DNA of 64,000 bases. It comes from Phytopseudomonas flavescens. Lineage in GTDB: Bacteria; Pseudomonadota; Gammaproteobacteria; Pseudomonadales; Pseudomonadaceae. Position numbers and translations under genes: made by a program. Positions 1 through 10,742 of this stretch are shown here, in pieces. The stretch spans positions 248,001 to 312,000 of the forward strand of contig NZ_FNDG01000005.1 of assembly GCF_900100535.1 (NCBI RefSeq). The letters are read 5' to 3'. Every line of letters begins with the position of its first letter. The first letter of the stretch is position 1. The notes beneath the pieces are model-generated. The model was not told where the DNA came from and ran no database searches. It saw only the letters and a program-made list of their open reading frames with translations.

Positions 1-242
1 AGGTTCGCCTGGCGTTCGACAACCTCAACGCGGTTCTCGCCGCCGCAGGCTGCACCTTCGATGACGTGGTCGACGTGACGGTATTCATCGTCAACCCTGA
101 AGAACGCTTCGAGACCATCTGGGAGGTCGTTGCAGAATACTGGGGCGAGGCACCGCATCCGAACATCACCTGCGTGGGCGTGACCTGGCTGTACGGCTTC
201 CAGTTCGAGATCAAGGTGATCGCCAAGCTGCCAACGGCCTGA
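1..242 (+). CDS. RidA family protein (3' fragment)
   Basis: This is the C-terminal end of a gene that starts before the window; the frame begins at base 3 and stops at 240-242. About 79 residues are visible. The segments CTFDDVVDVTVFIVN and ERFETIWEVVAEYWG followed by a C-terminal Val-Thr-Trp-Leu region fit the RidA/YjgF/YER057c family, small trimeric proteins that hydrolyse reactive enamine/imine intermediates. The usual family arginine (in a PxR context) is not evident here, so this may belong to a divergent RidA subgroup with another substrate. No promoter or partner can be judged because the 5' part is missing. Confidence 0.8.
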   Translation, partial: VRLAFDNLNAVLAAAGCTFDDVVDVTVFIVNPEERFETIWEVVAEYWGEAPHPNITCVGVTWLYGFQFEIKVIAKLPTA

Positions 243-370
243 CCGACGGCCCTGCACGCGGCAACGGGGGTGGACGGTCAGGCGCTTGCCGCGGCGGTGT
301 GTGATACACTTTGCGGCAGCCAGAAGCTGCCGATCCGCCACAGCAGCCCCTACCGGAGCCGAGATTTTCG

Positions 371-1423
<1,053 letters not shown>

Positions 1424-1593
1424 TGCAAAGGCTTATGCCTTCCCGCCAGGCGCCCCGGTCTACGCGGGCGTCAGTTGGGGCACTGCAGCGGATGGCCGCC
1501 AGAGCGACCCCGACCAATGTCAGTCGGTAACCCGGGTTACACAGACGAGTCTGGCGATACCCCGCAAATCTCTGCGACGATGGGGCAGGCCTG

Positions 1594-2220
1594 TTATTCC
1601 CCATACCCCAGGCGCTGACGAAGCGCCTTTTCGAGGCGCTGGGCGACCTCGCCGAGTACCGGTGGCGTTGCCACCCGATCCCTGAGCTGGGTCATCTTCA
1701 AACCGGCATAACCGCACGGGTTGATACGCTGGAAAGGCAGCATGTCCATGTCTACGTTGAGCGCCAGGCCGTGGAATGAGCAGCCACGGCGCACACGCAG
1801 CCCCAGCGAAGCGATCTTGTCGCCATTGACGTACACGCCTGGCGCATCTGCCTTTGGCGCCGCCTCGACGCCATAGCTCGCCAGAACGTCGACCAGCGTC
1901 TGCTCCATGGCACTGACCAACTCCCGCACGCCCAGATCCAGACGACGCAGATCCAGCATCAGGTAAGCCACCAGTTGGCCTGGCCCGTGGTAAGTCACCT
2001 GGCCACCGCGCTCCACCTGAACCACCGGAATGTCACCGGGCGCCAGCAGGTGTTCGGGCTTGCCGGCCTGGCCCTGAGTGAACACCTGCGGATGCTGCAA
2101 CAGCCAGATCTCGTCGGGTGTGGCCTCGTCGCGCTCGGCGGTCAGCGTGCGCATAGCCTCCAGGGTCGGCAAGTAATCCACCAGCCCCAGATGCCGCACG
2201 ACAAGGTCGGCTGCGGCCAC
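1594..2220 (-). CDS. lipB: Octanoyltransferase LipB
   Basis: Transfers octanoyl from acyl carrier protein to lipoyl domains, the step before LipA. 208 aa, normal length. The signature [12 protein letters not shown] is at 71-82, the catalytic lysine is K135 in GDKIASLG, and the catalytic cysteine is C169 in NPCGYAG. The start is a GTG at 2220-2218 whose first base is shared with the last base of the ybeD stop (TAGTG), so translation is probably coupled to ybeD. No in-frame ATG occurs before residue 23, inside the conserved N-terminus, which supports the GTG. Confidence 0.96.
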   Translation of the reverse strand: MAAADLVVRHLGLVDYLPTLEAMRTLTAERDEATPDEIWLLQHPQVFTQGQAGKPEHLLAPGDIPVVQVERGGQVTYHGPGQLVAYLMLDLRRLDLGVRELVSAMEQTLVDVLASYGVEAAPKADAPGVYVNGDKIASLGLRVRRGCSFHGLALNVDMDMLPFQRINPCGYAGLKMTQLRDRVATPPVLGEVAQRLEKALRQRLGYGE

Positions 2221-2498
2221 TACAGCACCATTTGCACGCGACCGGTGGCACGCAGGTCAACGTGGATCGCTTCGAGCTGCTCGACGCCAGTGGCGGTAAT
2301 CAGCACCTGCACGGAAACGAAGCGGCCCTTGCTGCTATCGCGACGGACCAGTGTGCCGGCATCCAGGTCCGGTGCATGGCGCTGGATCACTTCGATCACC
2401 ATGTCAGCAAAACCGTCGCCGGCCTCGCCGATCACCTTGATCGGGTAGTTCTTGCAGGGAAATTCGATTTTTGGAGGTTGTACGTCGGTATCGGTCAT
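2220..2498 (-). CDS. ybeD: DUF493 family protein YbeD
   Basis: Small (92 aa) conserved protein of the DUF493/YbeD family, an ACT-like fold, with the typical sequence [16 protein letters not shown] and [15 protein letters not shown]. It sits between dacA and lipB, the usual gammaproteobacterial order, and overlaps lipB by one base. Its molecular function is not established. The start at 2498 (MTDTDVQPP) was chosen over an upstream in-frame ATG at 2534, because that longer version would begin inside the hairpin at 2535-2557 and adds non-conserved residues. Confidence 0.93.
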   Translation of the reverse strand: MTDTDVQPPKIEFPCKNYPIKVIGEAGDGFADMVIEVIQRHAPDLDAGTLVRRDSSKGRFVSVQVLITATGVEQLEAIHVDLRATGRVQMVL

Positions 2499-2534
2499 GG
2501 CAGTTACTGCGGGCTTTTCGCCTGTCCAGTGCAA

Positions 2535-2557
2535 GACGCCCTCAGGTCGAGGGCGTC
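2535..2557 (-). terminator. Perfect 9-bp hairpin between dacA and ybeD
   Basis: GACGCCCTC (2535-2543) pairs perfectly with GAGGGCGTC (2549-2557) around a 5-base loop. It lies in the dacA-ybeD gap. A T-run is absent on the minus strand and weak on the plus strand (GATTTT a few bases later), so its terminator role is only likely, probably ending or attenuating dacA transcription before ybeD-lipB. Confidence 0.5.
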
Positions 2558-2795
2558 CGTGATTTTAAAGCCAGATTAGAACCTGTTCATGATATTGCGA
2601 ACTGGAGCCCTGTGCAGGGCCGGGGCGCTCCCCAAAAACAAGCGAGGAAACGGAGTTGCTTTCATGCACTCGCATTACTCGCTTCGCTCGCTCCTTCGGA
2701 GCAGCCCTGAAGGGCATTGGCTGCAAGTGGCCTTCCGAGCGGGCTGGCGACCCAGCTCGTTCAGGGCCGACGCTCAGCAAGTCATGGGCTGGTTC

Positions 2796-3971
2796 TCAGT
2801 TGAACAATCCGTAGAAGAACAAGCGAATGCTATCCCACAGCTGGCGGAAGAAACCACCCTCCTCGACGGCTTCCAGGGCCACCAGATCGGCACTGTGCAC
2901 CACCTGATCGCCCATCTTCACCTCGACCTTGCCGATCACATCGCCCTGAGCGATGGGAGCGGTGATCTGCGGGTTGAGGGTCATGCTGGCCTGCAACTTC
3001 TCCAGCTGGCCTTTCGGCAGGGTCAGGGTCAGATCCTGGGCCAGCCCGGCCTTGACCTGGGAAGTCTGGCCTTTCCAGACCTGTGCCTGGGCCAATTCGG
3101 CGCCCTTCTGGTAGAAGGTGCGGGTTTCGAAGAAGCGGAAACCATAGGTCAGCAGCTTCTGGGTTTCAGCGGCCCGGGCGCTCTCGCTGTCGGTACCGAA
3201 CACCGAGGTGATCATCCGTGCACCATCACGCACCGCAGAGGCGACCAGGCAAAAGCCGGCTTCCTGGGTATGGCCGGTCTTCAGGCCGTCGACGGTACGG
3301 TCGCGCCACAGCAGCAGGTTGCGGTTGGGCTGCTTGATGTTGTTCCAGAGGAACTCCTTCTGCGAGTAGATGGCATAGTGCTCGGCATCCTCGTTGATGA
3401 TCGCACGGGCCAGAATCGCCATGTCGTGGGCACTGGAATAGTGCTCTGGATTCGGCAGGCCGGTGGCGTTCATGAAGTGGCTGTTCTTCATGCCCAGGCG
3501 CTCGGCGGTCGCGTTCATCATGTCGGCGAACGCATCTTCACTGCCGGCGATGTGCTCGGCGATGGCGATGCTGGCGTCGTTGCCGGACTGAATGATCACG
3601 CCGTGCAGCAGGTCACCGACCGTGGCCTGGCTGTTCACCGGCAGGAACATGGTGGACCCGCCCGATGCGGCACCACCGGTGCGCCAGGCATGCTCGCTGA
3701 TGGTGACCATGTCCTGCTCGGCGATCTTGCCGTTGCGGATCTCGAGGGTGGCGATGTAGGCAGTCATCAGCTTGGTCAGGCTGGCAGGCGGCAAGCGCTC
3801 GTCGCCATTGTTCTCGACCAGGATGTTGCCACTGGCACCATCCATCAGCACATAGGACTTGGCTGCCAGCTGCGGCGGAGCCGGCAGCGGCGCCTGGTTG
3901 GCCCAGGCACCCGAGGTGCCGAGCAGCATAAGTGACAGGAAGATGCGTTGCGCGAAACTGGTGATTTTCAT
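2796..3971 (-). CDS. dacA: D-alanyl-D-alanine carboxypeptidase (PBP5/6 type)
   Basis: Periplasmic, membrane-anchored serine DD-carboxypeptidase that trims the terminal D-Ala from peptidoglycan pentapeptides. 391 aa with a signal peptide (cleavage probably after GAWA, about residue 24). The penicillin-binding motifs are complete: SLTK with S64 and K67, SGN at 129-131, KTG at 230-232. A PBP5 C-terminal beta domain follows, and the last ~18 residues (RQLWDSIRLFFYGLFN) form the amphipathic membrane anchor. It heads the ybeD-lipB side and follows rlpA-mltB, grouping it with the cell-wall genes upstream. Confidence 0.97.
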   Translation of the reverse strand: MKITSFAQRIFLSLMLLGTSGAWANQAPLPAPPQLAAKSYVLMDGASGNILVENNGDERLPPASLTKLMTAYIATLEIRNGKIAEQDMVTISEHAWRTGGAASGGSTMFLPVNSQATVGDLLHGVIIQSGNDASIAIAEHIAGSEDAFADMMNATAERLGMKNSHFMNATGLPNPEHYSSAHDMAILARAIINEDAEHYAIYSQKEFLWNNIKQPNRNLLLWRDRTVDGLKTGHTQEAGFCLVASAVRDGARMITSVFGTDSESARAAETQKLLTYGFRFFETRTFYQKGAELAQAQVWKGQTSQVKAGLAQDLTLTLPKGQLEKLQASMTLNPQITAPIAQGDVIGKVEVKMGDQVVHSADLVALEAVEEGGFFRQLWDSIRLFFYGLFN

Positions 3972-4107
3972 CCGTCTCTCTAGATCGCTGATGGTCGAAC
4001 AGGCCCTTGCGGGCGGCTATTAACTGCCATCGCCGCGCGCTGGCGGCGATTCACTGCTTAGTCAGGCGGCTGGCCGATTAGTTGCCAGCATCGATGGGCT
4101 GCGCCCT

Positions 4108-5124
4108 TCAGTCCGCCTTGACCAGGGTCGCTTGCCCGAGGTTGGCGACGCGAATGCTGTCACGCACCCGGTCAGCCTCGCCCTGGCTGTTGATCGGGCC
4201 CAGCCGCACGCGGTGCAGTATCTGCTGGTTGCGCACCACCGAGTTGATGAATACCGGCGCACTCACTGACTCGCTCAGCTTGGCCTTGAGAAGTTCCGCA
4301 GCGTCGGGATTGGCGAAGGCTCCCACTTGGAGATACAGGCCAGAGGCTGCGGCTGAAGCGTTTTTTTTTGAGTCGATCTGCACCGGCAGGGTGGCGGCGG
4401 CGTGCTGCTGAGTGGGCGGCGAATACTGCTCCACCGGGGCGCTGGCTATCTGCAATTGGGCGGCCTGGGCGGGCTGGACCTTGGCCATCTGCGGCTGCGC
4501 CATCACCATGGGCACCGGACGGCCCTGCTGGGCCCACCACTCGGTGGGGTCGATACCCTCGACGCGAACCTGGGCGGTGCCCTTCTCGGCGTAGCCTAGC
4601 TTCTTGGCCGCCGCGAAAGACAGGTCGATGATGCGGTCGGAGTAGAACGGGCCGCGATCGTTGACCCGCAGGATCACCGTCTTGCCGTTTTCCAGGTTGG
4701 TCACCCGCACGTAGCTGGGCAGCGGCAGGGTCTTGTGCGCGGCGGTCATGCCATACAGGTCGTAGGCCTCACCGTTGGCGGTGGCCTGGCCATGGAACTT
4801 GGTCCCGTACCAGGAGGCCGGGCCGGTGGCCTTGTAGCGGCGGGCATCGGAGAGCGGGTAGTACTGCTTGCCGAAGACCACATATGGGCTGGCTTTCACC
4901 GGGCCGTAGTGCGGCATGGGGATGGCGTCCTGGATCTTCGAGACATCGACGTCCCACCAGGGCGCGCCGTCCCTGTGCGGGCGGTTGAAGTCGCTCGGCC
5001 CGGAAGCCGACCCGGCTGAAGACTGCGCCGGCGCCGAAGCTGTCGGCGCACGGCTGGACGAGCAGCTCGCCAAGGTCAGCGCGATGATGCCGCATACGGC
5101 CAGTTTGAACGGCAACCCCGTCAT
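4108..5124 (-). CDS. rlpA: Septal ring lytic transglycosylase RlpA
   Basis: Outer-membrane lipoprotein that cleaves denuded (peptide-free) glycan strands at the septum. 338 aa. The lipobox LASC places the lipidated cysteine at residue 21. A double-psi beta-barrel domain (roughly 100-190) carries GPASWYGTKFHG and VRVNDRGPF-type sequence around VILRVNDRGPFYSDR. A low-complexity Gln/Ala/Pro linker follows, and a SPOR domain (about 260-338, LYLQVGAFANPDAA) binds denuded septal glycan. The start ATG shares ATGA with the mltB stop, so the two wall hydrolases are coupled. Confidence 0.95.
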   Translation of the reverse strand: MTGLPFKLAVCGIIALTLASCSSSRAPTASAPAQSSAGSASGPSDFNRPHRDGAPWWDVDVSKIQDAIPMPHYGPVKASPYVVFGKQYYPLSDARRYKATGPASWYGTKFHGQATANGEAYDLYGMTAAHKTLPLPSYVRVTNLENGKTVILRVNDRGPFYSDRIIDLSFAAAKKLGYAEKGTAQVRVEGIDPTEWWAQQGRPVPMVMAQPQMAKVQPAQAAQLQIASAPVEQYSPPTQQHAAATLPVQIDSKKNASAAASGLYLQVGAFANPDAAELLKAKLSESVSAPVFINSVVRNQQILHRVRLGPINSQGEADRVRDSIRVANLGQATLVKAD

Positions 5125-6143
5125 TGATTGGCACCTCGGGCCTGAACCAGCAACTCGGACAACTGACTGACCGCCATGGCATACATCACGCTGCGGTTGT
5201 AGCGGGTAATGACGTAGAAGTTCGGCTGGCCGATCCAGTATTCGGCGCCCTGCGCACCGTCGAGGCGAAACGCGGTGACCGGCAGGTCGTCGGCCAGTAC
5301 ATCATTGCTCGACCAGCCCAGCGCGCGCAGCTCGCCTACGTTCTTTTCCGGATCGAGGCCGGCGCTCAGGCCCTGCTCGGCCTGCTCGCCCTCGACAGTG
5401 GCAAGACTGGCCACCGGCTGCCCCGGTTGCCAGTTGTGGCGCTTGAAATAGCTGGCCACGCTGCCGATGGCGTCGGTCGGATTGCTCCAGATGTTGATAT
5501 GGCCGTCGCCATCGAAGTCCACCGCATAGGCGCGGAAACTGCTCGGCATGAATTGAGGAAGGCCCATGGCGCCAGCATAGGAGCCTTTCAGGCTGGCAGG
5601 ATCGACCTGTTCCTCACGGGTCAACATGAGGAATTCGCGCAGCTCCTTGCGGAAGAAGGGCGCGCGGGGCGGGTAATCGAACGCCAGGGTGGACAGCGCA
5701 TCGATCACCCGATAATTGCCCGTATTGCCACCGTACGAGGTTTCCACACCGATGATGGCGACGATGATCTCGGCGGGCACACCGTATTCCTTTTCCGCCC
5801 GCGCCAGGGCTTCGGCATGTTCGTTCCAGAACGCCACGCCCTTGCTGATACGGGCATCGGTGATGAAGATCGGCCGATACTCCTTCCAGGGCTTGACCCG
5901 CTCGGCTGGGCGCGAGATGGCGTCGAGGATGGCCTGCTTGCGTTCCACGGCGGTGAACAGCGTGCTCAGTTGCTCGCTGGCGAAACCATAATCACGGGTC
6001 ATTTCACCGATGAACTCGCCGACTTGCGGCGAATTCGCGTATTCGTTGGCAGCCATCGCCTGTGGAGCCCCAAGCAGACCGGCAACCGCCAGCCATTGTG
6101 CATGTCGTGCGGCCCAGCCACGCAAAATCTGCATTGAATTCAT
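5121..6143 (-). CDS. mltB: Membrane-bound lytic murein transglycosylase B
   Basis: Cleaves the MurNAc-GlcNAc bond to form 1,6-anhydro ends. 340 aa from the chosen start MNSMQILRGW. It has an N-terminal signal-like hydrophobic segment ending GAPQAMA and no lipobox cysteine, so it is likely a soluble periplasmic MltB/SltB paralogue. The catalytic glutamate is in IIGVETSYGGNTGNYR. The family segment GSYAGAMGLPQFMPSSFR and the EF-hand-like VDFDGDGHINIW are present. The frame is open nine codons upstream, but the chosen start lies 8 bp after the rodA stop and fits operon spacing. Confidence 0.94.
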   Translation of the reverse strand: MNSMQILRGWAARHAQWLAVAGLLGAPQAMAANEYANSPQVGEFIGEMTRDYGFASEQLSTLFTAVERKQAILDAISRPAERVKPWKEYRPIFITDARISKGVAFWNEHAEALARAEKEYGVPAEIIVAIIGVETSYGGNTGNYRVIDALSTLAFDYPPRAPFFRKELREFLMLTREEQVDPASLKGSYAGAMGLPQFMPSSFRAYAVDFDGDGHINIWSNPTDAIGSVASYFKRHNWQPGQPVASLATVEGEQAEQGLSAGLDPEKNVGELRALGWSSNDVLADDLPVTAFRLDGAQGAEYWIGQPNFYVITRYNRSVMYAMAVSQLSELLVQARGANQ

Positions 6144-6151
6144 AACCCCAA

Positions 6152-7303
6152 TCAAGCCTGAGCAATCCACTTACGGTGCGTGTGGATGGACATCAGAATT
6201 CCGAAACCCGACAACAACGTAATCAATGACGTGCCGCCATAACTGATGAACGGCAGCGGCACACCCACCACCGGCAACAAACCACTGACCATGCCGATAT
6301 TGATGAACACATAGACGAAGAAGGTCATGGTCAGACCACCGGCGAGCAGCTTACCGAACAGCGTCTGCGCTTGCACGGTAATCACCAGACCGCGTGCAAT
6401 CAACAGAATGTACAAGAGCAGCAACAGACAGACACCAATCAGGCCGAATTCTTCGGCGAGAACGGCAATGATAAAGTCCGTATGGCTTTCCGGCAAAAAG
6501 TCCAGGTGCGACTGGGTGCCCAGCAGCCAGCCCTTGCCGAACACGCCTCCGGAGCCGATCGCCGCCTTCGACTGGATGATGTTCCAGCCTGCTCCCAGCG
6601 GATCGCTTTCCGGGTTGATGAAGGTCAGCACGCGGCGCTTCTGGTAGTCGTGCATGACGAAGAACCACATGGCCACGGCAATCGGCGCGATCGCCGCGAC
6701 GGCACCGGCGATCCAGCGCCACTGCAGTCCGGCAATAAACAGTACGAAGGCACCGGAGGCGAGAATCAGCAGCGAGGTGCCGAGATCCGGCTGCAACAGG
6801 ATCAGCACGAACGGTGTGACGACCAGCCCGAGGCTTACCGCGACATGCTTGAAGCTCGGCGGCAGCGTGCGCTTGGCCAGGTACCAGGCCATGGTCGCCG
6901 GCATCAGGATCTTCATGAATTCGGACGGCTGGAAGCGGATCACCCCAGGGATGTTGATCCACCGCGTGGCCCCCATGGCGTTGTGACCCATGACGTCCAC
7001 CACCACCAGCAGGCCGACGCCACACAAGTAACCCAGCGGCACCCAGCGAGCCATGAAACGCGGTTCGAACTGGGCGATGACCACCATCGCCACCAGCCCG
7101 ATGCCGAAGGAGCTGGCCTGCTTCATCAGCAGATCCAGGTTCTTGCCGCTGGCCGAATAAAGGACGAACAGGCTGCCGGTGGCGAGCAGCAACAACAGCA
7201 GCAAGAGAATGCCGTCGATGTGCAGGCGTTGCAGCAGGCTGGAGCGACGGCGCAGAACATCGTCAGTGGAAAGCGTGCGATCGAAGCTCGCGGTCAGGCT
7301 CAT
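6152..7303 (-). CDS. rodA: Rod-shape SEDS glycosyltransferase RodA
   Basis: Polytopic inner-membrane peptidoglycan glycosyltransferase of the elongasome, partner of PBP2. 383 aa with about ten hydrophobic segments. Family landmarks: FQPSEFMKI, QPDLGTSLLI, the long periplasmic loop with FLPESHTDFIIAVLAEEFG, and C-terminal PFISYGGTSLI. It overlaps mrdA by ATGA, which encodes its cognate transpeptidase, so equimolar synthesis is expected. Confidence 0.97.
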   Translation of the reverse strand: MSLTASFDRTLSTDDVLRRRSSLLQRLHIDGILLLLLLLLATGSLFVLYSASGKNLDLLMKQASSFGIGLVAMVVIAQFEPRFMARWVPLGYLCGVGLLVVVDVMGHNAMGATRWINIPGVIRFQPSEFMKILMPATMAWYLAKRTLPPSFKHVAVSLGLVVTPFVLILLQPDLGTSLLILASGAFVLFIAGLQWRWIAGAVAAIAPIAVAMWFFVMHDYQKRRVLTFINPESDPLGAGWNIIQSKAAIGSGGVFGKGWLLGTQSHLDFLPESHTDFIIAVLAEEFGLIGVCLLLLLYILLIARGLVITVQAQTLFGKLLAGGLTMTFFVYVFINIGMVSGLLPVVGVPLPFISYGGTSLITLLSGFGILMSIHTHRKWIAQA

Positions 7304-9204
7304 GGGTGCTTCACCTCTGCGTTGGACGGTGCCGCAGCACCTGGCGTGGCGTATTCAGCCTTGAGCTGGCCGTTCTCGTCGAGCAGCCAGGCGTCCATCA
7401 CCTGCTTGACCACCGGCGCGCCGACGCCAGAGCCCGACTCGCCATTCTCGACCATCACCGCGACGACGATCTGCGGGTTGTCGGCCGGGGCGAAGCCGAC
7501 GAACAGGGCGTGATCGCGATGACGCTCCTGCACCTTGCTGCGGTCGTACTTCTCGCCCTGCTTGATCGCCACCACCTGGGCCGTACCGCTCTTGCCGGCA
7601 ATCCGGTAGGCGGCCGCATCGCCGACCTTACGCGCCGTACCCCGGGCCCCGTGCATCACCGCCTCCATGCCGAGACGCGCGTAATCCCAGGCTCTGGGAT
7701 CGCGCAGCACGATATCCGGGATCGGGTCTTCGTCGTGAGGCAACTGGCCGTCGATGGTCTTGGCCAGGTGTGGACGGATCCACTTGCCCTTGGTCGCCAC
7801 CAGTGCGGTGGCCTGGGCCAGTTGCAGGGGCGTGGCCTGCATGTAGCCTTGGCCGATCCCGAGGATCAGCGTCTCGCCCGGGTACCAGGGCTGGCGATAA
7901 CGCGCCCGCTTCCACTCCCGTGACGGCATCAGGCCGGCGGTTTCCTCGAACATATCCAGGGACACTCGCTGACCGATGCCGAAACGGCTCATGTAGTCAT
8001 GCAGTCGATCGATGCCCATCTTGTGGGCCAGGTCGTAGAAGTAGGTGTCGTTGGACCGCATGATCGCCATGTTCAGATCCACCCAGCCGTCGCCGGTACG
8101 GTTCCAGTTGCGATATTTGTGGCTGTTGTTGGCCAACTGGTAGAAGCCCGGGTCGAAGACCCGCGACGTCGGGGTGACCACCCCGGCATCCAGGCCAGCC
8201 ACCGCCACCATCGGCTTGATGGTCGAACCCGGCGGGTACAGCCCGCGTAACACGCGGTTGTAGAGCGGTCGGTCGATGGAGTCGCGCAGCTCTGCATAAG
8301 CCTTGAAGCTGATCCCGGTGACGAAAGGGTTGGGGTCGAAGCTCGGCTGGCTGACCATGGCCAGCACTTCACCGGTGGCTGGCTGGATCGCCACCACCGA
8401 GCCGCGCCGGCCACCAAGCGCCTTTTCCGCCACTTCCTGCAGGTGCACGTCGAGGGTCAGGATCACATCCTTGCCAGGCAAGGGGTCGGTGCGGTTGAGC
8501 ACACGCAGTACACGGCCGCGGGCGTTGGTCTCGACCTCCTCGTAGCCGACCTTGCCGTGCAACTGATCTTCATAGAAGCGCTCGATACCGGTCTTGCCGA
8601 TATGGTGAGTACCGCTGTACTCGACCGGGTCGAGCTCCTTGAGCTCGCGTTCGTTGATGCGCCCCACGTAACCGACCGAGTGGGCGAAGTGCTCACGCTG
8701 CGGGTAGTGACGCACCAGTTGCGCCACCACCTCGACGCCGGGCAGGCGGAACTGGTTCACCGCCAGCCGGGCGATCTGTTCCTCGCTGAGTTCGAACAGC
8801 ACGGGCACCGGTTCGAAAGGCCGACGGCCCTGGCGTACCCGTCGTTCGAACAGTTCGCGATCATCGGCGGTGAGCTGCAGAACCTCGACGATGACGTCCA
8901 GCACCTGCTCCCAGTCGCCCGCTCGCTCACGGGTCAGGCTCAGGCTGAAGCTGGGCCGGTTATCGGCGATGATCACCCCGTTGCGGTCGTAGATCAGCCC
9001 GCGATTGGGCGGAATCGGTTGCACGTGGATGCGGTTGTTTTCCGCCAGCGTGGAGTGGTACTCGTACTGGATCACCTGCAGGTAATACATGCGAGCGACC
9101 AGCAACAGGGTCAAGGCCAGAAAAGCCACGCCACCGACCAGCGCACGCTTACGAATGAGGCGTGCGTCCTTCTCGTGGTCTTTGAGGCGAATCGGCTGGG
9201 GCAT
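7300..9204 (-). CDS. mrdA: Penicillin-binding protein 2 (elongation transpeptidase)
   Basis: Class B PBP that cross-links lateral wall peptidoglycan with RodA. 634 aa. A short cytoplasmic N-terminus and one membrane anchor (about 21-38) precede a pedestal domain. In the transpeptidase domain the SxxK is S327-K330 (GSTIKP), the second motif is S384-N-D386, and KSG is at 538-540. The gene lies 12 bp after rlmH and overlaps rodA by four bases. The ORF has the usual length and no broken motif. Confidence 0.97.
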   Translation of the reverse strand: MPQPIRLKDHEKDARLIRKRALVGGVAFLALTLLLVARMYYLQVIQYEYHSTLAENNRIHVQPIPPNRGLIYDRNGVIIADNRPSFSLSLTRERAGDWEQVLDVIVEVLQLTADDRELFERRVRQGRRPFEPVPVLFELSEEQIARLAVNQFRLPGVEVVAQLVRHYPQREHFAHSVGYVGRINERELKELDPVEYSGTHHIGKTGIERFYEDQLHGKVGYEEVETNARGRVLRVLNRTDPLPGKDVILTLDVHLQEVAEKALGGRRGSVVAIQPATGEVLAMVSQPSFDPNPFVTGISFKAYAELRDSIDRPLYNRVLRGLYPPGSTIKPMVAVAGLDAGVVTPTSRVFDPGFYQLANNSHKYRNWNRTGDGWVDLNMAIMRSNDTYFYDLAHKMGIDRLHDYMSRFGIGQRVSLDMFEETAGLMPSREWKRARYRQPWYPGETLILGIGQGYMQATPLQLAQATALVATKGKWIRPHLAKTIDGQLPHDEDPIPDIVLRDPRAWDYARLGMEAVMHGARGTARKVGDAAAYRIAGKSGTAQVVAIKQGEKYDRSKVQERHRDHALFVGFAPADNPQIVVAVMVENGESGSGVGAPVVKQVMDAWLLDENGQLKAEYATPGAAAPSNAEVKHP

Positions 9205-9216
9205 CGGGGCTGTTGA

Positions 9217-9684
9217 CTACTTGTGATAAGGGTGACCGGACAACACTGTCCAGGCACGATAGATCTGTTCGCCGACCAGTATCCGTACCAGCGGGTGCGG
9301 CAAGGTCAGGGGCGACAGCGACCAACGCTGCTCGCTGCGCGCCTGGACCTCCGGCGCCAGCCCCTCCGGGCCGCCGACCATGAGGTTGACGGTGCGTGAA
9401 TCGAGACGCCACTTGTCCAGCTCGACCGCCAGTTGCTCGGTACTCCAGGGTCGCCCTTCGACTTCCAGGGTGACGATGCGTTCCCCCGGCTGCACCTTGG
9501 CCAGCATGGCTTCGCCCTCCTGGCGGATCATCCGCGCCACGTCGGCATTCTTGCCACGGGTGGTGAGGGGAATTTCCAGCAGTTCCAGGGACAGCTCGGA
9601 CGGCATGCGCTTGGCATACTCCTGCCAGCCGTCTTCGACCCAGCGCGGCATGCGCGAACCGACGGCGATCAATTTGATGCGCAC
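9217..9684 (-). CDS. rlmH: 23S rRNA pseudouridine-1915 N3-methyltransferase
   Basis: SPOUT-class, knotted methyltransferase that methylates pseudouridine 1915 in helix 69 of 23S rRNA. 155 aa, exactly the usual size. N-terminal [19 protein letters not shown]-binding [13 protein letters not shown] and the C-terminal [17 protein letters not shown] are all family hallmarks. It is placed between rsfS and mrdA, the classic order. Confidence 0.97.
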   Translation of the reverse strand: MRIKLIAVGSRMPRWVEDGWQEYAKRMPSELSLELLEIPLTTRGKNADVARMIRQEGEAMLAKVQPGERIVTLEVEGRPWSTEQLAVELDKWRLDSRTVNLMVGGPEGLAPEVQARSEQRWSLSPLTLPHPLVRILVGEQIYRAWTVLSGHPYHK

Positions 9685-9696
9685 GACAGCCCTACC

Positions 9697-10071
9697 TCAC
9701 TCGCGCTCGATACCTTGCTGCGCCCGGCTCTGCTCGGCGCCCTGCCACAGACGCTCCAGGTCGTAGAACTGGCGAGCGGTCGGCAGCATCACGTGGACGA
9801 CGATATCGCCCAGGTCGAGCAGTGCCCATTCGCCGCTGTCCAGGCCTTCGCTGCCGATCGGCCGCACGCCCTGCTCCTTGGTCTTTTCCAGCACGTTGTC
9901 GACCAGCGACTTGACGTGGCGGCTGGAGGTGCCGCTGGCGATCACCATGTAATCGGTGATGCTGGTCTTCTCGCGCACATCGATGGTGATGATGTCCTGC
10001 GCCTTGATCTCTTCCAGTGCTGCGATGGCCACTTTGACCAGGTCTTCACTGTGCATGGTTTGCTTCGTCAT
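9697..10071 (-). CDS. rsfS: Ribosomal silencing factor RsfS
   Basis: Binds L14 (uL14) of the 50S subunit and blocks subunit joining under starvation. 124 aa with the Iojap-type core: [21 protein letters not shown], then [17 protein letters not shown] and the terminal region ending [12 protein letters not shown] overlap with nadD and 12-bp spacing to rlmH put it in the same transcription unit. Confidence 0.96.
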   Translation of the reverse strand: MTKQTMHSEDLVKVAIAALEEIKAQDIITIDVREKTSITDYMVIASGTSSRHVKSLVDNVLEKTKEQGVRPIGSEGLDSGEWALLDLGDIVVHVMLPTARQFYDLERLWQGAEQSRAQQGIERE

Positions 10072-10742
10072 AACTCACTCGTTTGCTCGTGTTCGATTTG
10101 CCCACGGTACAGTCCATGGGCGTTGATATAAGCCAGTACCGCATCGGGCACCAGAAAGCGCACCGACCGACCGCTCGCCAGCAACGAGCGGATCTGCGTG
10201 GCAGACACCGCCAGCGGCGTCTGCCAGATGAAAGAAATCTGTCCCGCCGGCCCTTCGAGCGCCAGCGGGTCGGCGATGTTGCGCGCCGCCAGCAGGTCAC
10301 GCAGCGGCTCGCTCGCCTCGCTGTCGGCATCCGGGCGCTGCAACACCAAGATGTGGCAGTGGCACAGCAGCTCGTCCCAGCGGTGCCAGGTTGGCAAACC
10401 GCAGAAGGCATCCCAACCCAGGATCAGAAACAGCTGATCATCCACCGCCAGTTCGGCACGCAGCGACTCCAGGGTGTCGATGCTGTAGGACGGTTTGTCG
10501 CGCCTCAGCTCACGATCATCCACCCGCAGCGGCACCAGCCCCGCCACGGCCTGCTCGACCATCGCCAGGCGGTCCTGCGCGCCGACCTGCGGGGTTTCAC
10601 GGTGCGGCGGCCGCGCACTGGGGATCAGCCGCAGCTCGTCCAACGCCATGAACTCGGCCACCTCCAGCGCGCCGCGCAGATGACCGATATGCACCGGATC
10701 GAAAGTACCGCCCAACAGCCCGATGCGTTTGCGGCTTGCCAT
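10068..10742 (-). CDS. nadD: Nicotinate-nucleotide adenylyltransferase
   Basis: Adenylylates nicotinate mononucleotide to deamido-NAD in NAD synthesis. 224 aa. The nucleotidyltransferase [12 protein letters not shown] motif is at residues 10-21 and the C-terminal ISxTxxR equivalent is SATQIRSLL. The first base of its ATG is the last base of the proA stop region (one-base overlap at 10742), indicating coupling to proA upstream and rsfS downstream. Confidence 0.96.
   Translation of the reverse strand: MASRKRIGLLGGTFDPVHIGHLRGALEVAEFMALDELRLIPSARPPHRETPQVGAQDRLAMVEQAVAGLVPLRVDDRELRRDKPSYSIDTLESLRAELAVDDQLFLILGWDAFCGLPTWHRWDELLCHCHILVLQRPDADSEASEPLRDLLAARNIADPLALEGPAGQISFIWQTPLAVSATQIRSLLASGRSVRFLVPDAVLAYINAHGLYRGQIEHEQTSEL

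Noticed and set aside
2589..3935. Plus-strand 448-codon open frame
   Set aside because: Antisense to dacA, which has a complete set of PBP motifs; no ribosome-binding site.
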